DNA from: an uncultured Candidatus Melainabacteria bacterium
Lineage (GTDB): Bacteria > Cyanobacteriota > Vampirovibrionia > Gastranaerophilales > Gastranaerophilaceae
Direction of reading: 5' to 3'
DNA: 32,695 nucleotides
Assembly (NCBI GenBank): GCA_934693165.1
Contig: CAKUUX010000016.1
Location: 1 to 32,695, forward strand
Each line of letters opens with the position of its first letter. Position 1 is the first letter of the stretch. Below, one piece after another: positions 1 to 7,286 of this stretch. The notes beneath the pieces are model-generated. The model did no database searches and had not been told where the DNA came from. It saw only the letters and a list, made by a program, of their open reading frames with translations. The position numbers were made by a program, and so were the translations under genes.

Positions 1-237
1 GTTGAATTCAGAGCTGATAAACAAGGTATGATTCACTGCCCTATCGGTAAAATTGAATTCTCAGAAGAAGATTTAGTTAAAAACTTTGCAACTCTTGCAG
101 ATGCAATTTTAAGAGCTAAACCATCTTCTGCTAAAGGTACTTATGTTAAGTCAGTTTACTTGACTACAACAATGGGTCCTGGTATCAAATTAGATGCTAA
201 AAACTTAGCTACAGAAGTTAGAGAAGTTGTAGGCTAA
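1..237 (+). CDS. rplA: 50S ribosomal protein L1, C-terminal part (5' end outside the window)
   Basis: The reading frame is open from base 1 and ends with TAA at 235-237, so this is the last 78 residues of a longer protein. The translation begins VEFRADKQGMIHCPIGK and contains AKGTYVKSVYLTTTMGPGIK, which is the typical L1 C-terminus, including the conserved TMGPG(I/V)K segment. L1 binds 23S rRNA at the mobile L1 stalk and in many bacteria represses its own rplKA mRNA. A strong terminator follows directly at 249-285, so rplA is the last gene of its transcript. In most bacteria rplJ and rplL come next, but here the next gene is tmk. Identification is secure; the gene start and upstream genes cannot be seen. 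Confidence 0.96.
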   Translation, partial: VEFRADKQGMIHCPIGKIEFSEEDLVKNFATLADAILRAKPSSAKGTYVKSVYLTTTMGPGIKLDAKNLATEVREVVG

Positions 238-248
238 TAATTTTAAAC

Positions 249-285
249 AAAAAGACGGGAACAAATCGTTCCCGTCTTTTTTTAT
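249..285 (+). terminator. Intrinsic terminator after rplA
   Basis: Perfect 12-bp hairpin: the arm at 251-262 (AAAGACGGGAAC) pairs with 268-279 around a 5-nt loop, and a T run covers 277-283. It lies 14 nt after the rplA stop. It separates the ribosomal protein transcript from tmk and is the strongest terminator in the window. Confidence 0.93.
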
Positions 286-305
286 ATTAAATTTAGGAGT
301 ATATT

Positions 306-929
306 ATGAAAAAAGGTATGTTTATCACATTTGAAGGTCAAGATGGTTGTGGGAAAACAACTCAAATTAATCTTTTGGTAGATTATTTACAAAAAAAAGG
401 ATATGAAGTCGTTTTGACACGTGAACCAGGATGTAAGGGCTTAGGAGAAAAGATTAGAGCCTTGTTATTAAATTATGATGGTGAAGTTTCTCCTGTTTGT
501 GAATCCTTCTTGTTCTTAGCTGACAGAGCTCAAAATGTTGATGTTATTGTGAAAAAGAATGTGGATGCTGGTAAAATAGTTATTTCTGATAGACATACTG
601 ATTCATCTGTTGCGTATCAAGGTTATGGACGTCAATTGGATGTTGAAAGAATTGATATGCTAAACAATATTGCTACAAGTGGATTAAAACCCGATTTAAC
701 ATACGTTTTTGATATAGATGTGAAAACTTCAATGGCAAGAGTTGGTAAAGAAAAAGACAGAATGGAATCTGCAGGAAAAGAATTCTTTGAAAGAGTTCGT
801 AATGGCTATTTAGAAATAGCTAAAAAAGAACCAAACCGAGTTAAAGTTATTAACTCGGTCGATTCAATTGAGAATATCCATTCTAAGGTTGTTGATTTAT
901 TTGTTGAATTGGAAGAAAAATTCCTTTAA
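306..929 (+). CDS. tmk: Thymidylate kinase
   Basis: Phosphorylates dTMP to dTDP with ATP in the cytoplasm, an essential step of dTTP synthesis. At 207 residues the length is normal for the family. The P-loop GQDGCGKT is at residues 11-18, TREPG at 38-42, and the family motif DRHTDSSVAYQGYGR starts at residue 95. A lid region with basic and acidic residues (KEKDRMES...FFERVRNGY) follows near 150-170. The ATG at 306 is supported by AGGAG at 295-299, 6 nt upstream. The gene lies just after the rplA terminator, so it needs its own promoter or readthrough; TATATT at 283-288 is a possible -10. Its last 33 nt overlap the convergent peptidase gene. Confidence 0.96.
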   Translation: MKKGMFITFEGQDGCGKTTQINLLVDYLQKKGYEVVLTREPGCKGLGEKIRALLLNYDGEVSPVCESFLFLADRAQNVDVIVKKNVDAGKIVISDRHTDSSVAYQGYGRQLDVERIDMLNNIATSGLKPDLTYVFDIDVKTSMARVGKEKDRMESAGKEFFERVRNGYLEIAKKEPNRVKVINSVDSIENIHSKVVDLFVELEEKFL

Positions 930-2048
930 TAATTCATAACCTTTTAAGAAGCTTTTGTAGTCAATTTTTTCATCTGCAGAATGCATATTGTAAAGGTCTG
1001 CTAATCCCAGTAAGAATGGGATAAAAGTTTCACCTTTAGCATTCTTGTGTTGGCAATAAATATGTGTTTCCGCTCCTGCGTGGAAGGAGTTAATTTCATA
1101 TTTTACGCCAAGTTTTTTAGCTGCTTTTTCAAATACTTCTGGAATATAAGTATCGTTTGATTTTTCAAAAGCAGGCATTTTTTGTTTGAAAACAGCATCA
1201 GCTTTTGCAATGCCTTCATATTTTTTATTGAACTCATCAACAATTTTCATCACTTTATCAATCAATTCGTTTTCTTTTGCTAAATCAGCGCTACGAATCG
1301 AATATGAAGCTTCTGCGTGAGGATTTAACACGTTAGTAACTTTAATGTCACCTGCTTTTATCCCCCCAAGGTTAATTGACGTAACAACGCCTGTTTCGTC
1401 TGCATAATAAACACCTTGTGGAATATTGTTACAAAGTTCTGCAATTAATTTAGCTGCATTAGGTTTAGTTTTGTCAGCAATTTCAATACCAGAGTGACCA
1501 CCTTTGCAATCAATTTCAATATGACCGTTGCAGTAGCTTGCTCCAGAAACTTGTAGAACGCCGAATTCATCTGCATCACAAACAATTACATACTTTGAGT
1601 CAAGATTATTAAAATCAAAGTTATGAATACCACTCATTCCGTTTTCTTCATCACGAGTAAAGACTACTTCCAATCCACCGTGTTTCATATCAGAATTTTT
1701 TGTATCTTTTAACAGTTTCAATGCAGCTGACATACCGAATTTGTCGTCACCACCTAGAGTTCTATTATTAGCATGGATAAAATCACCATCTAAAATAGGT
1801 GTAACAGGTGAATCATCGCCAACTACGTCCATGTGTGATGATAATGCCATCATTGGTTTTGTAGAATCTGTTGCTGGCAACTTAATAACCACGTTATTAT
1901 AGCTATCTGTCATAAAATTTAAATTTTCTTTTTTACAAAATTCTCTAACCCAATCTACAACTTTTTCTTCGTGTAAAGATGGTGATGGAATGCTTGTTAA
2001 GTTGTAAAAAATGTCAATTAATTCGTTTTCTTTTCTAAGTTTTTCCAT
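897..2048 (-). CDS. M20-family metallopeptidase (peptidase T-like di/tripeptidase)
   Basis: Likely a cytoplasmic zinc exopeptidase that cleaves short peptides. With the chosen start it has 383 residues. M20 landmarks are visible: SSHMD (metal His72, catalytic Asp74), GGDD (Asp101/102 bridging metals), TRDEENG (Glu134/135 catalytic and metal), VCDADEFG near 157-163, GGHSG in the lid domain, and a late His in NMHSADE. The frame is open further upstream to 2093, but the ATG at 2046-2048 is preferred: the minus strand reads AGAGGTAGATAAA just before it, a good ribosome site, and the longer start would overlap the upstream 67-residue gene. That gene stops 1 nt before this start, suggesting translational coupling. 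PepT versus another M20 dipeptidase cannot be settled from sequence alone. Confidence 0.9.
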   Translation of the reverse strand: MEKLRKENELIDIFYNLTSIPSPSLHEEKVVDWVREFCKKENLNFMTDSYNNVVIKLPATDSTKPMMALSSHMDVVGDDSPVTPILDGDFIHANNRTLGGDDKFGMSAALKLLKDTKNSDMKHGGLEVVFTRDEENGMSGIHNFDFNNLDSKYVIVCDADEFGVLQVSGASYCNGHIEIDCKGGHSGIEIADKTKPNAAKLIAELCNNIPQGVYYADETGVVTSINLGGIKAGDIKVTNVLNPHAEASYSIRSADLAKENELIDKVMKIVDEFNKKYEGIAKADAVFKQKMPAFEKSNDTYIPEVFEKAAKKLGVKYEINSFHAGAETHIYCQHKNAKGETFIPFLLGLADLYNMHSADEKIDYKSFLKGYELLKEFFFQFNK

Positions 2049-2049
2049 T

Positions 2050-2253
2050 TTATCTACCTCTAAAAAATCTTTGTCCTGTACCACCCTCACCAATCGGAAC
2101 TCTGATTGGTCGCATACAACGAGGGCATCTACCTACGTATGCTGTGCCGTCTTTATTCTTATAAATTCTTGCATACACGTTGCAACATTCAAAAGTTATC
2201 CCTAAAAAAGGTCTTTTTTCTCTTTTTTGTTCTGTATTTTCATCTTCACACAT
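2050..2253 (-). CDS. Conserved small zinc-ribbon-like protein (67 residues), function unknown
   Basis: A short, charged, probably cytoplasmic protein. Cys-Cys at residues 23-24 (ITFECCNVY) and a CPRC knuckle near 43-46 could form one zinc site. They are followed by a basic segment RPIRVPIGEGGTGQRFF; the CPxCxxxIRVxxGxGGTxxRFF pattern is familiar to me from uncharacterised small proteins of several phyla. The start is well supported: AGGTGG lies about 7 nt upstream of the ATG. It sits 10 nt after the GHL10 gene and 1 nt before the peptidase gene, so all three are probably co-transcribed. The frame is real rather than a shadow because of its ribosome site, tight spacing and paired cysteines. 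The function is not known to me; nucleic-acid binding is possible but only inferred. Confidence 0.8.
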   Translation of the reverse strand: MCEDENTEQKREKRPFLGITFECCNVYARIYKNKDGTAYVGRCPRCMRPIRVPIGEGGTGQRFFRGR

Positions 2254-2263
2254 AATCTACCAC

Positions 2264-4096
2264 CTATTTGTTATTAGTTTTGTATGAACTAACTGTTTTA
2301 GGAACTGATACTTTGCATTGAGAAGCATCAAATGCACTACAAGAAAGTATTTTCTTATATTTTTCTGCAAAGTGTGCATAATCAAAGATGATTACCCCTC
2401 CAAGATTTACTTTTCTAGTTTCATGAACCTGTCTGATTAAGTCTTCTTCAGCGCCCCCCATAAAGGTAACAAACAAACCTGCATAAAGTTTTGTATTTGT
2501 ATTGCAGATATATTTTCTGAAATCATTAACCATTTGCTTCATCGTTTTAGGATCACAAGTTAAGAATAGAGGTGTAAATCCATCAACTAAACCTGATTGA
2601 GCCCATTTTGCCCAGTTTTGTTGTTTAACTTCTGTTGCCTGTTTTAGGTTAGGGAATACAACAGCTGTAAAAGTAACCTTGTTTGAACGGCATAGACAAC
2701 TTACTTTTTGAACCATTTGTTCAATTTTGTTTTGTCTATATTTGCACCATAAATCCCAACGAGAATCCTTTGCTGTTATTTCATAAGGATCAATACCGTA
2801 AAGCCCTTTAAATTCTTCCCTAGCGTACTTTGTGTAACCCCAGTTTGAATCAATATAACCTGAATAACCACCTGAAATTGATTGAGGATATCTGATGTAA
2901 TCAAGATTTATGCCGTCAGGTCTATAATTTATAACAATTTCTTTAATCAATGCTAACGCAAAGTCTTGCACTTCTGGATTTGCAGGATCTAGGAAATATC
3001 CATTATGTTCTGATAAAGAAGGGTGCAACCCTGGTTTGTTTGAATTTCGTCTGTTAACATTTGCCCATTCTGGTTTTTTAGCAAGAACGGAATCAGGATA
3101 ATCTGCAGGGTTTTTGTTTCCTACATAAAAACTTTCAAACCAAATATTTACTTTGATATTTCTCTTATGAGCCTCTTGAATCCAAATTCTAAGTGGGTCA
3201 AATCCAGTAAAATATTCATATTGAGGAGTAAATCCATATCTTCTCATAACATTACTTGGATAAATAGTTTTACCGTGATAAAAAGTTTCTAAAAATATAT
3301 TGTTGATACCTGTTTTTTGCAAATCATTTAAAGTATTAACTATGGCTGTTCTTGAAGTCGCTGTTGGTCTAATCCAAACACCTTTTAATTCACTTTCTTT
3401 AAATGGTACAGAACTTGCTATTGCGCCATTTGCATGCTCAATTGATAATGTTGAATATTTTTGTACATTTCTAGGGCTGTATTTTGCACGTTTCAAAAAA
3501 TAATTTGCTCTTGAAATGTATGCTTTTGGTAAAGAAGAATCATAGTTCAAGAGATTGCTTTCGTAATAATTAATCATTGAATTTGCTTCTTTAATTTTTT
3601 CTTGAGCATCATAAATAAAACTTTCAGAAGTAATATATGCTGTAATAGTTTTATTATATTTATCAATGCTAACTTTTGTGCCAACCATTAAGTTTTCATT
3701 CATCCATTTTTTTGCACATCCATGACCACTTATAACAAACCCATCTTTTGGAATAAGTGAATCTGCACCACTCAAGCTAACAACTGTATTTCCTTGTACA
3801 ATTGCTTCTCCACCATATTCGTTTGTATCAGTAGAGTTTCCAAATTTTGGAGTATAAATTACTAACTGATTAGCACCTCTTACTCCAGGAAAGCTACTAC
3901 CACTTGGGTTTGTTGCTGTGCTTGGGTCTATAGCATTAATCTTAAATATTTCTTGAGAAAATATAACCTCATTCTTTTTAGGTCTGTATTCTTCCCAAGG
4001 GTTTGTACTAGAGCATTTGTTTGCTTTGGCATAAACTGGCATAAACATTTGCATAATTAATAAACATATTAATAAACATTTCGTTTTCTTAAACAT
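2264..4096 (-). CDS. Secreted glycosidase-like protein (GHL10 / DUF187 family) with phosphodiester-glycosidase-like N-terminus
   Basis: 610 residues with a signal peptide (hydrophobic core about 7-22, likely cleavage after VYA at 23). Residues about 70-155 (GVRGANQLVIYTPKFG, GGEAIVQGN, IPKDGFVISGHG) resemble the NAGPA/DUF2233-type domain found in front of cyanobacterial GHL10 proteins. Residues about 160-225 are helical. From about 238 (LKGVWIRPTATSRT) to about 560 is a TIM-barrel-type GHL10 domain with KGVW, IFLETFYHGKTIYPS, NIWFESFYVG and DGINLDYIRYP. The Asp in the last motif and the Glu in WFES are the likely active-site acids (inference). It probably acts on cell-wall or other glycans outside the cytoplasmic membrane; the substrate is unknown. 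The ATG at 4096 has GGAG about 10 nt upstream. The gene follows the TPR gene by 55 nt on the same strand. Confidence 0.87.
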   Translation of the reverse strand: MFKKTKCLLICLLIMQMFMPVYAKANKCSSTNPWEEYRPKKNEVIFSQEIFKINAIDPSTATNPSGSSFPGVRGANQLVIYTPKFGNSTDTNEYGGEAIVQGNTVVSLSGADSLIPKDGFVISGHGCAKKWMNENLMVGTKVSIDKYNKTITAYITSESFIYDAQEKIKEANSMINYYESNLLNYDSSLPKAYISRANYFLKRAKYSPRNVQKYSTLSIEHANGAIASSVPFKESELKGVWIRPTATSRTAIVNTLNDLQKTGINNIFLETFYHGKTIYPSNVMRRYGFTPQYEYFTGFDPLRIWIQEAHKRNIKVNIWFESFYVGNKNPADYPDSVLAKKPEWANVNRRNSNKPGLHPSLSEHNGYFLDPANPEVQDFALALIKEIVINYRPDGINLDYIRYPQSISGGYSGYIDSNWGYTKYAREEFKGLYGIDPYEITAKDSRWDLWCKYRQNKIEQMVQKVSCLCRSNKVTFTAVVFPNLKQATEVKQQNWAKWAQSGLVDGFTPLFLTCDPKTMKQMVNDFRKYICNTNTKLYAGLFVTFMGGAEEDLIRQVHETRKVNLGGVIIFDYAHFAEKYKKILSCSAFDASQCKVSVPKTVSSYKTNNK

Positions 4097-4151
4097 TAAA
4101 CGATATCTCCATTCCCAATTTTATATTATTATCTTAATAATATAACTATAA

Positions 4152-4760
4152 TTATTTTTTTAATTCATCTAATAGTAGTATTTTGTCTTTAATTTCTTTT
4201 GAAGGTTTTATAGAATAGGCATGCTGATAATAGTATTTTGAATTTTCAAGTTCGCCTAATTTTGCATTAATAACAGCAAGCCTCATTGCTAAGTCATAAT
4301 TGTATTTCATTCCATTTGCAAATGCAATATTATAGTATTTTCTAGCTTTTCTGAAATCTCTCTCATCCTGCATGAAAATTCCGTAATAATAGTTTACTGT
4401 AGAATTCTTTAAATCTAAATTTAACCCTCTATCAAGATATGCTTTTGCATAAATTGGTCTATGCATTTTGCCGTAAATATGACCAATTGTTGCCATAATT
4501 ACAGGGTCAAACGGATAGATTTTTGTCATGGTTTGGTAAGCGCCAACAGCTTGTGAATAATATTTTTGTCTTTCTTTTTCTGTCTTTGCCTTGTTTGCTA
4601 AATCAAGATAATTATTGGCTTTTGTGCTCCATTCGCCATAATTTAATCGGTTATAGTCGATATATATGCCATCGTATTCAATTCCCCCTTCTAATGCTCC
4701 TGCAAAATTAGGTGTTAATACTAGATAGATGAGTAATGTTAAAATGTAAAATTTTCTCAT
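4152..4760 (-). CDS. Secreted TPR-repeat protein
   Basis: 202 residues. The N-terminus (MRKFYILTLLIYLVLTPNFAGALEGG) is a signal peptide with probable cleavage near AGA or ALE. Residues about 50-200 form repeating helical pairs with TPR spacing: AVGAYQTMTKIYPFDPVIMATIG, AKAYLDRGLNLDLKNSTVNYYYG, ARKYYNIAFANGMKYNYDLAMRL and SKYYYQHAYSIKPSKEI. It is a likely periplasmic or surface scaffold protein. It is the first gene of the minus-strand run that continues with GHL10, the zinc-ribbon protein and the peptidase, and is divergent from nuoA across 88 nt. No good Shine-Dalgarno precedes the ATG. The function cannot be stated beyond protein-protein interaction typical of TPRs. Confidence 0.85.
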   Translation of the reverse strand: MRKFYILTLLIYLVLTPNFAGALEGGIEYDGIYIDYNRLNYGEWSTKANNYLDLANKAKTEKERQKYYSQAVGAYQTMTKIYPFDPVIMATIGHIYGKMHRPIYAKAYLDRGLNLDLKNSTVNYYYGIFMQDERDFRKARKYYNIAFANGMKYNYDLAMRLAVINAKLGELENSKYYYQHAYSIKPSKEIKDKILLLDELKK

Positions 4761-4791
4761 AAAATTTGCTTAATATATCACAACAATGACT

Positions 4792-4797
4792 ATTATA
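4792..4797 (-). promoter_or_regulatory. Possible -10 element for the TPR/GHL10 run
   Basis: The minus strand reads TATAAT here, 31 nt before the TPR gene ATG. No convincing -35 is seen. It shares the 88-nt divergent region with the nuo promoter, so the two could influence each other. Confidence 0.45.
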
Positions 4798-4813
4798 TCA
4801 CGAAGTTTTTTTG

Positions 4814-4819
4814 TATAAT
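4814..4819 (+). promoter_or_regulatory. Possible -10 element of the nuo operon
   Basis: TATAAT at 4814-4819, predicting a transcript start near 4826 and a leader of about 20-25 nt that contains the GAGGA ribosome site at 4838-4842. The -35 region is not recognisable. Confidence 0.5.
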
Positions 4820-4848
4820 ATATAAATTATAAATGGCGAGGATTGATT

Positions 4849-5202
4849 TTGGCAGAGCTTACGTATTTAATAATTTTTTCCATACTATCACTACTATTTG
4901 CAATTGTTTCACTAGTTGCAGGGTATGTTTGTTCGTACAAAAACGAGACGGTTGAAAAATCTAAAATTTACGAATGTGGGATGAAGCTTTTTTCTGATGC
5001 AAAACTTCAATTTGATTTAAAATATTTTAACTTCGCTATTTTATTTTTACTATTTGATGTCGAAACTATTTTCTTGTTTCCATTTGCTGTTTCATTAAAT
5101 AAGTTAGATGCTTTTGTACTAATTGAAATTTTTATTTTTGTTGCAATCCTATTATTTGCGCTATTTTATGCAATAAAGAAGAATTTATTGGGGGATAATT
5201 AA
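4849..5202 (+). CDS. nuoA: Complex I subunit A (NADH-quinone oxidoreductase subunit A)
   Basis: Small membrane subunit beside the quinone site, three predicted membrane helices. The family motif YECGMKLFSDAKLQFDLKYF, followed by FLLFDVETIFLFPFA, is unmistakable; it corresponds to the usual YECG...RFDVRFYL...FDVE. I chose the TTG at 4849 because GAGGA at 4838-4842 lies 6 nt upstream; another in-frame TTG at 4843 would be too close to it. An ATG at 4833 is out of frame. First gene of an eleven-gene operon; the stop at 5200-5202 is immediately followed by the nuoB ATG at 5203. Confidence 0.93.
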   Translation: MAELTYLIIFSILSLLFAIVSLVAGYVCSYKNETVEKSKIYECGMKLFSDAKLQFDLKYFNFAILFLLFDVETIFLFPFAVSLNKLDAFVLIEIFIFVAILLFALFYAIKKNLLGDN

Positions 5203-5760
5203 ATGAATATTATTATCTCAAGTATAGATTATATTTTAAATTGGGGGCGTGCTAATTCGTTGTGGCCACTTACTTTTGCTACATCTTGTTGTGGTATTGA
5301 AATGATGCAAACGTCAGCTGCTGATTATGATATTGCTCGTTTTGGCTCAGAAGTTTTTAGAGGTTCGCCTCGACAAGCAGATTTACTGATTTGTGCAGGA
5401 ACTATTACACATAAAATGGCACCAGCTCTATTAAAATTGTATGAACAAATGCCTGAACCAAAGTATGTAATTGCAATGGGTGCTTGCACTTGTGGTGGTG
5501 GAATGTTTAAGGATTCTTATTCTGTTGTTAATGGAGTTGATAAAATTATTCCTGTGGATATTTATCTTCCAATGTGTCCTCCAAAGCCAGAAGCATTACT
5601 TGATGCAATCAGAAAACTTCAATCAAATATTAAAAATGAATCTCTTCTTGATAGAGATAAGTTTGTAAGCAAACATTTTTCTTGCCTAAAAGAAGAAAAG
5701 GATATTCTTGTCCACGACAGTGGTTTAAATATAAGAACGCTGGGGGTGGAAATTGATTAA
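5203..5760 (+). CDS. nuoB: Complex I subunit B (carries cluster N2)
   Basis: 185 residues. NuoB holds the terminal 4Fe-4S cluster N2 that passes electrons to quinone. Four expected cysteine ligands are present: Cys29-Cys30 (ATSCCGIEMM), Cys95 (MGACTCGGG) and Cys125 (PMCPPKPEAL). The motif RGSPRQADLLICAGT is also typical. Two local differences: the usual GCPPRPE is MCPPKPE, and there is an additional Cys97. The C-terminal tail (about 140-185) is variable. It starts one base after nuoA ends and overlaps nuoC by 8 nt, as expected of a translationally coupled operon. Confidence 0.96.
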   Translation: MNIIISSIDYILNWGRANSLWPLTFATSCCGIEMMQTSAADYDIARFGSEVFRGSPRQADLLICAGTITHKMAPALLKLYEQMPEPKYVIAMGACTCGGGMFKDSYSVVNGVDKIIPVDIYLPMCPPKPEALLDAIRKLQSNIKNESLLDRDKFVSKHFSCLKEEKDILVHDSGLNIRTLGVEID

Positions 5761-6181
5761 TACAGATTTATTAAAGGAATATTATCCAAATATTTTTATA
5801 AATGAGGATTATATCTTTGTGGAAGAAAACATATATGACATTATAAACTTCTTAAAGACTCGTAATATCATTTGTTTTGATGTTTTAACTGAAATTATGG
5901 CAACTGATTACAGAGATTTTATCCAACTTTCTTATAATTTGTATTCAACAGAAAGCAATGAGTTTGTAAAAGTTATGACAAATGTGCGAGATACTGCTAA
6001 ATCGGTCACTCCATTGTATAAGAGTGCAAATTTTGATGAATGTGAAATTTTTGATTTATTCGGTGTAAATTTTGTGGGTAATACAAATTTACATAGATTA
6101 TATATGCCTGACTCTTGGAAAGGTCATCCTATGCTAAAAGCATACGTTCAAGATGACGAAAGGTTGGCATGGAATGACTAA
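5753..6181 (+). CDS. nuoC: Complex I subunit C (30 kDa subunit)
   Basis: 142 residues, near the lower end for the family. Peripheral-arm subunit that packs against NuoD. DYRDFIQLSYNLYSTES corresponds to the usual DYP.RFEVVYHLYS. ANFDECEIFDLFGVNFVGN then LHRLYMPDSWKGHPMLKAY corresponds to ANW.ERE.YDMFGI.F.GHP.LRRI with the GHP(L)RK tail. The start is TTG at 5753, overlapping the nuoB end by 8 nt, with a G-rich stretch GGGGGTGGA at 5742-5750 upstream. No other Met occurs before residue 49, so a non-ATG start is needed. The gene is separate from nuoD, not fused as in some bacteria. Confidence 0.92.
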   Translation: MINTDLLKEYYPNIFINEDYIFVEENIYDIINFLKTRNIICFDVLTEIMATDYRDFIQLSYNLYSTESNEFVKVMTNVRDTAKSVTPLYKSANFDECEIFDLFGVNFVGNTNLHRLYMPDSWKGHPMLKAYVQDDERLAWND

Positions 6182-7286
6182 TCAATTGAGAGAAATGACT
6201 ATAAATGTTGGTCCTCAACATCCTTCTACACATGGAGTTTTAAGATTAATTTTAAAACTTGACGGTGAGATTATAAAATCTTGCGAACCTGTTGTTGGAT
6301 ATTTGCACAGAGGCATTGAAAAAATGGCTGAAAGTCGTTTTTATCTTCAATACTTGCCTGTAGTAGATAGAATAGATTATTTAGGTGGCTTTTTTAATTC
6401 GTATGCATATTGCGATTGTATCGAAAATATGGCAAATATTGAGATTCCAGAAAGAGCACAATACATCCGTGTTTTATGCATGGAACTTAATCGTATTGCC
6501 TCACATTTATTATGGCTTGGTACATATTTACTTGATTTAGGTGCATCGTCTCCTTTGTTCTATACTTTTAGAGATAGAGAAAGAATTCTACACATCTTTG
6601 AAAAACTTACAGGTCAAAGAATGATGTACAATTACTTTACATTTGGTGGAGTTCGAGAAGATATTTCAAAAGAAATCTTGGATGAAATTTCAACATTCGT
6701 AAAAGATATGCCTGAATGTATTTCTGATTATGAAAATATTATTACTGAAAATCCGATATTTGTATCAAGAACTGCTAATAAAGGTGTTTTACCAAAAAGT
6801 AAAGCAATTCAATATGGTATTACTGGAGCGAATTTGAGAGCTTCTGGCGTAAATCTGGATTATAGAATGACAAATCCATATCTTGTTTATGAAAAACTTG
6901 ATTTTGAGCCTTCAAGTGAGCTTTCAGGTGATGCGTATTCAAGATATTTGGCAAGAATTTTTGAATTAAAATCTTCACTTGAAATCATTACTCAATGTAT
7001 TTATTACTTGAGAGTAAATGATAATGGCGAATATTTGAATAAATCTGTAAAACCTGTTAACTTAAACCTTGTTGATACAGAATACACTTCAATCGTTGAA
7101 GCTCCAAGGGGGCTAACTCTATGTACTGTTAAAGCAGGTGGAAAAACTCCGTATAGGGTTAAGTGGAGAACGGCATCTTATTATGCTGTTCAAGTATTAC
7201 CAGAATTGGTTGTTGGAGCTGAGTTAGCAGATTTGATGGCTATTTTTGGTTCTCTTGATGTTATTTTACCTGAGGTGGATAAATAA
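6174..7286 (+). CDS. nuoD: Complex I subunit D (49 kDa subunit, quinone-site subunit)
   Basis: 370 residues from the ATG at 6174. NuoD forms the quinone pocket with NuoB and descends from the NiFe-hydrogenase large subunit. Hallmarks: INVGPQHPSTHGVLRL near the start, YLHRGIEKMAE, VDRIDYLGG, ELNRIASHLLWLG, RDRERI, GANLRASGVNLDYR, and the C-terminal IFGSLDVILPEVDK. The frame is open to an ATG at 6153, but that has no ribosome site. The 6174 ATG overlaps nuoC by 8 nt (ATGACTAA), has AAGG about 10 nt upstream, and gives the usual short N-terminus. No hydrogenase-type Cys pairs are seen, so this is a true complex I subunit rather than a hydrogenase. Confidence 0.95.
   Translation: MTNQLREMTINVGPQHPSTHGVLRLILKLDGEIIKSCEPVVGYLHRGIEKMAESRFYLQYLPVVDRIDYLGGFFNSYAYCDCIENMANIEIPERAQYIRVLCMELNRIASHLLWLGTYLLDLGASSPLFYTFRDRERILHIFEKLTGQRMMYNYFTFGGVREDISKEILDEISTFVKDMPECISDYENIITENPIFVSRTANKGVLPKSKAIQYGITGANLRASGVNLDYRMTNPYLVYEKLDFEPSSELSGDAYSRYLARIFELKSSLEIITQCIYYLRVNDNGEYLNKSVKPVNLNLVDTEYTSIVEAPRGLTLCTVKAGGKTPYRVKWRTASYYAVQVLPELVVGAELADLMAIFGSLDVILPEVDK

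Noticed and set aside
249..285. The hairpin after rplA as an L10-type ribosomal leader
   Set aside because: It is a simple perfect stem with a T-run, no rplJ follows, and it lacks the extended multi-helix leader layout. It is a plain terminator.
2011..2205. Plus-strand frame of 64 codons across the peptidase/zinc-ribbon junction
   Set aside because: Antisense shadow of two well-supported genes, without a ribosome site or recognisable composition.
6153..6173. Earlier ATG for nuoD
   Set aside because: No ribosome site, would add seven non-homologous residues, and the 6174 ATG gives the standard N-terminus and overlap.
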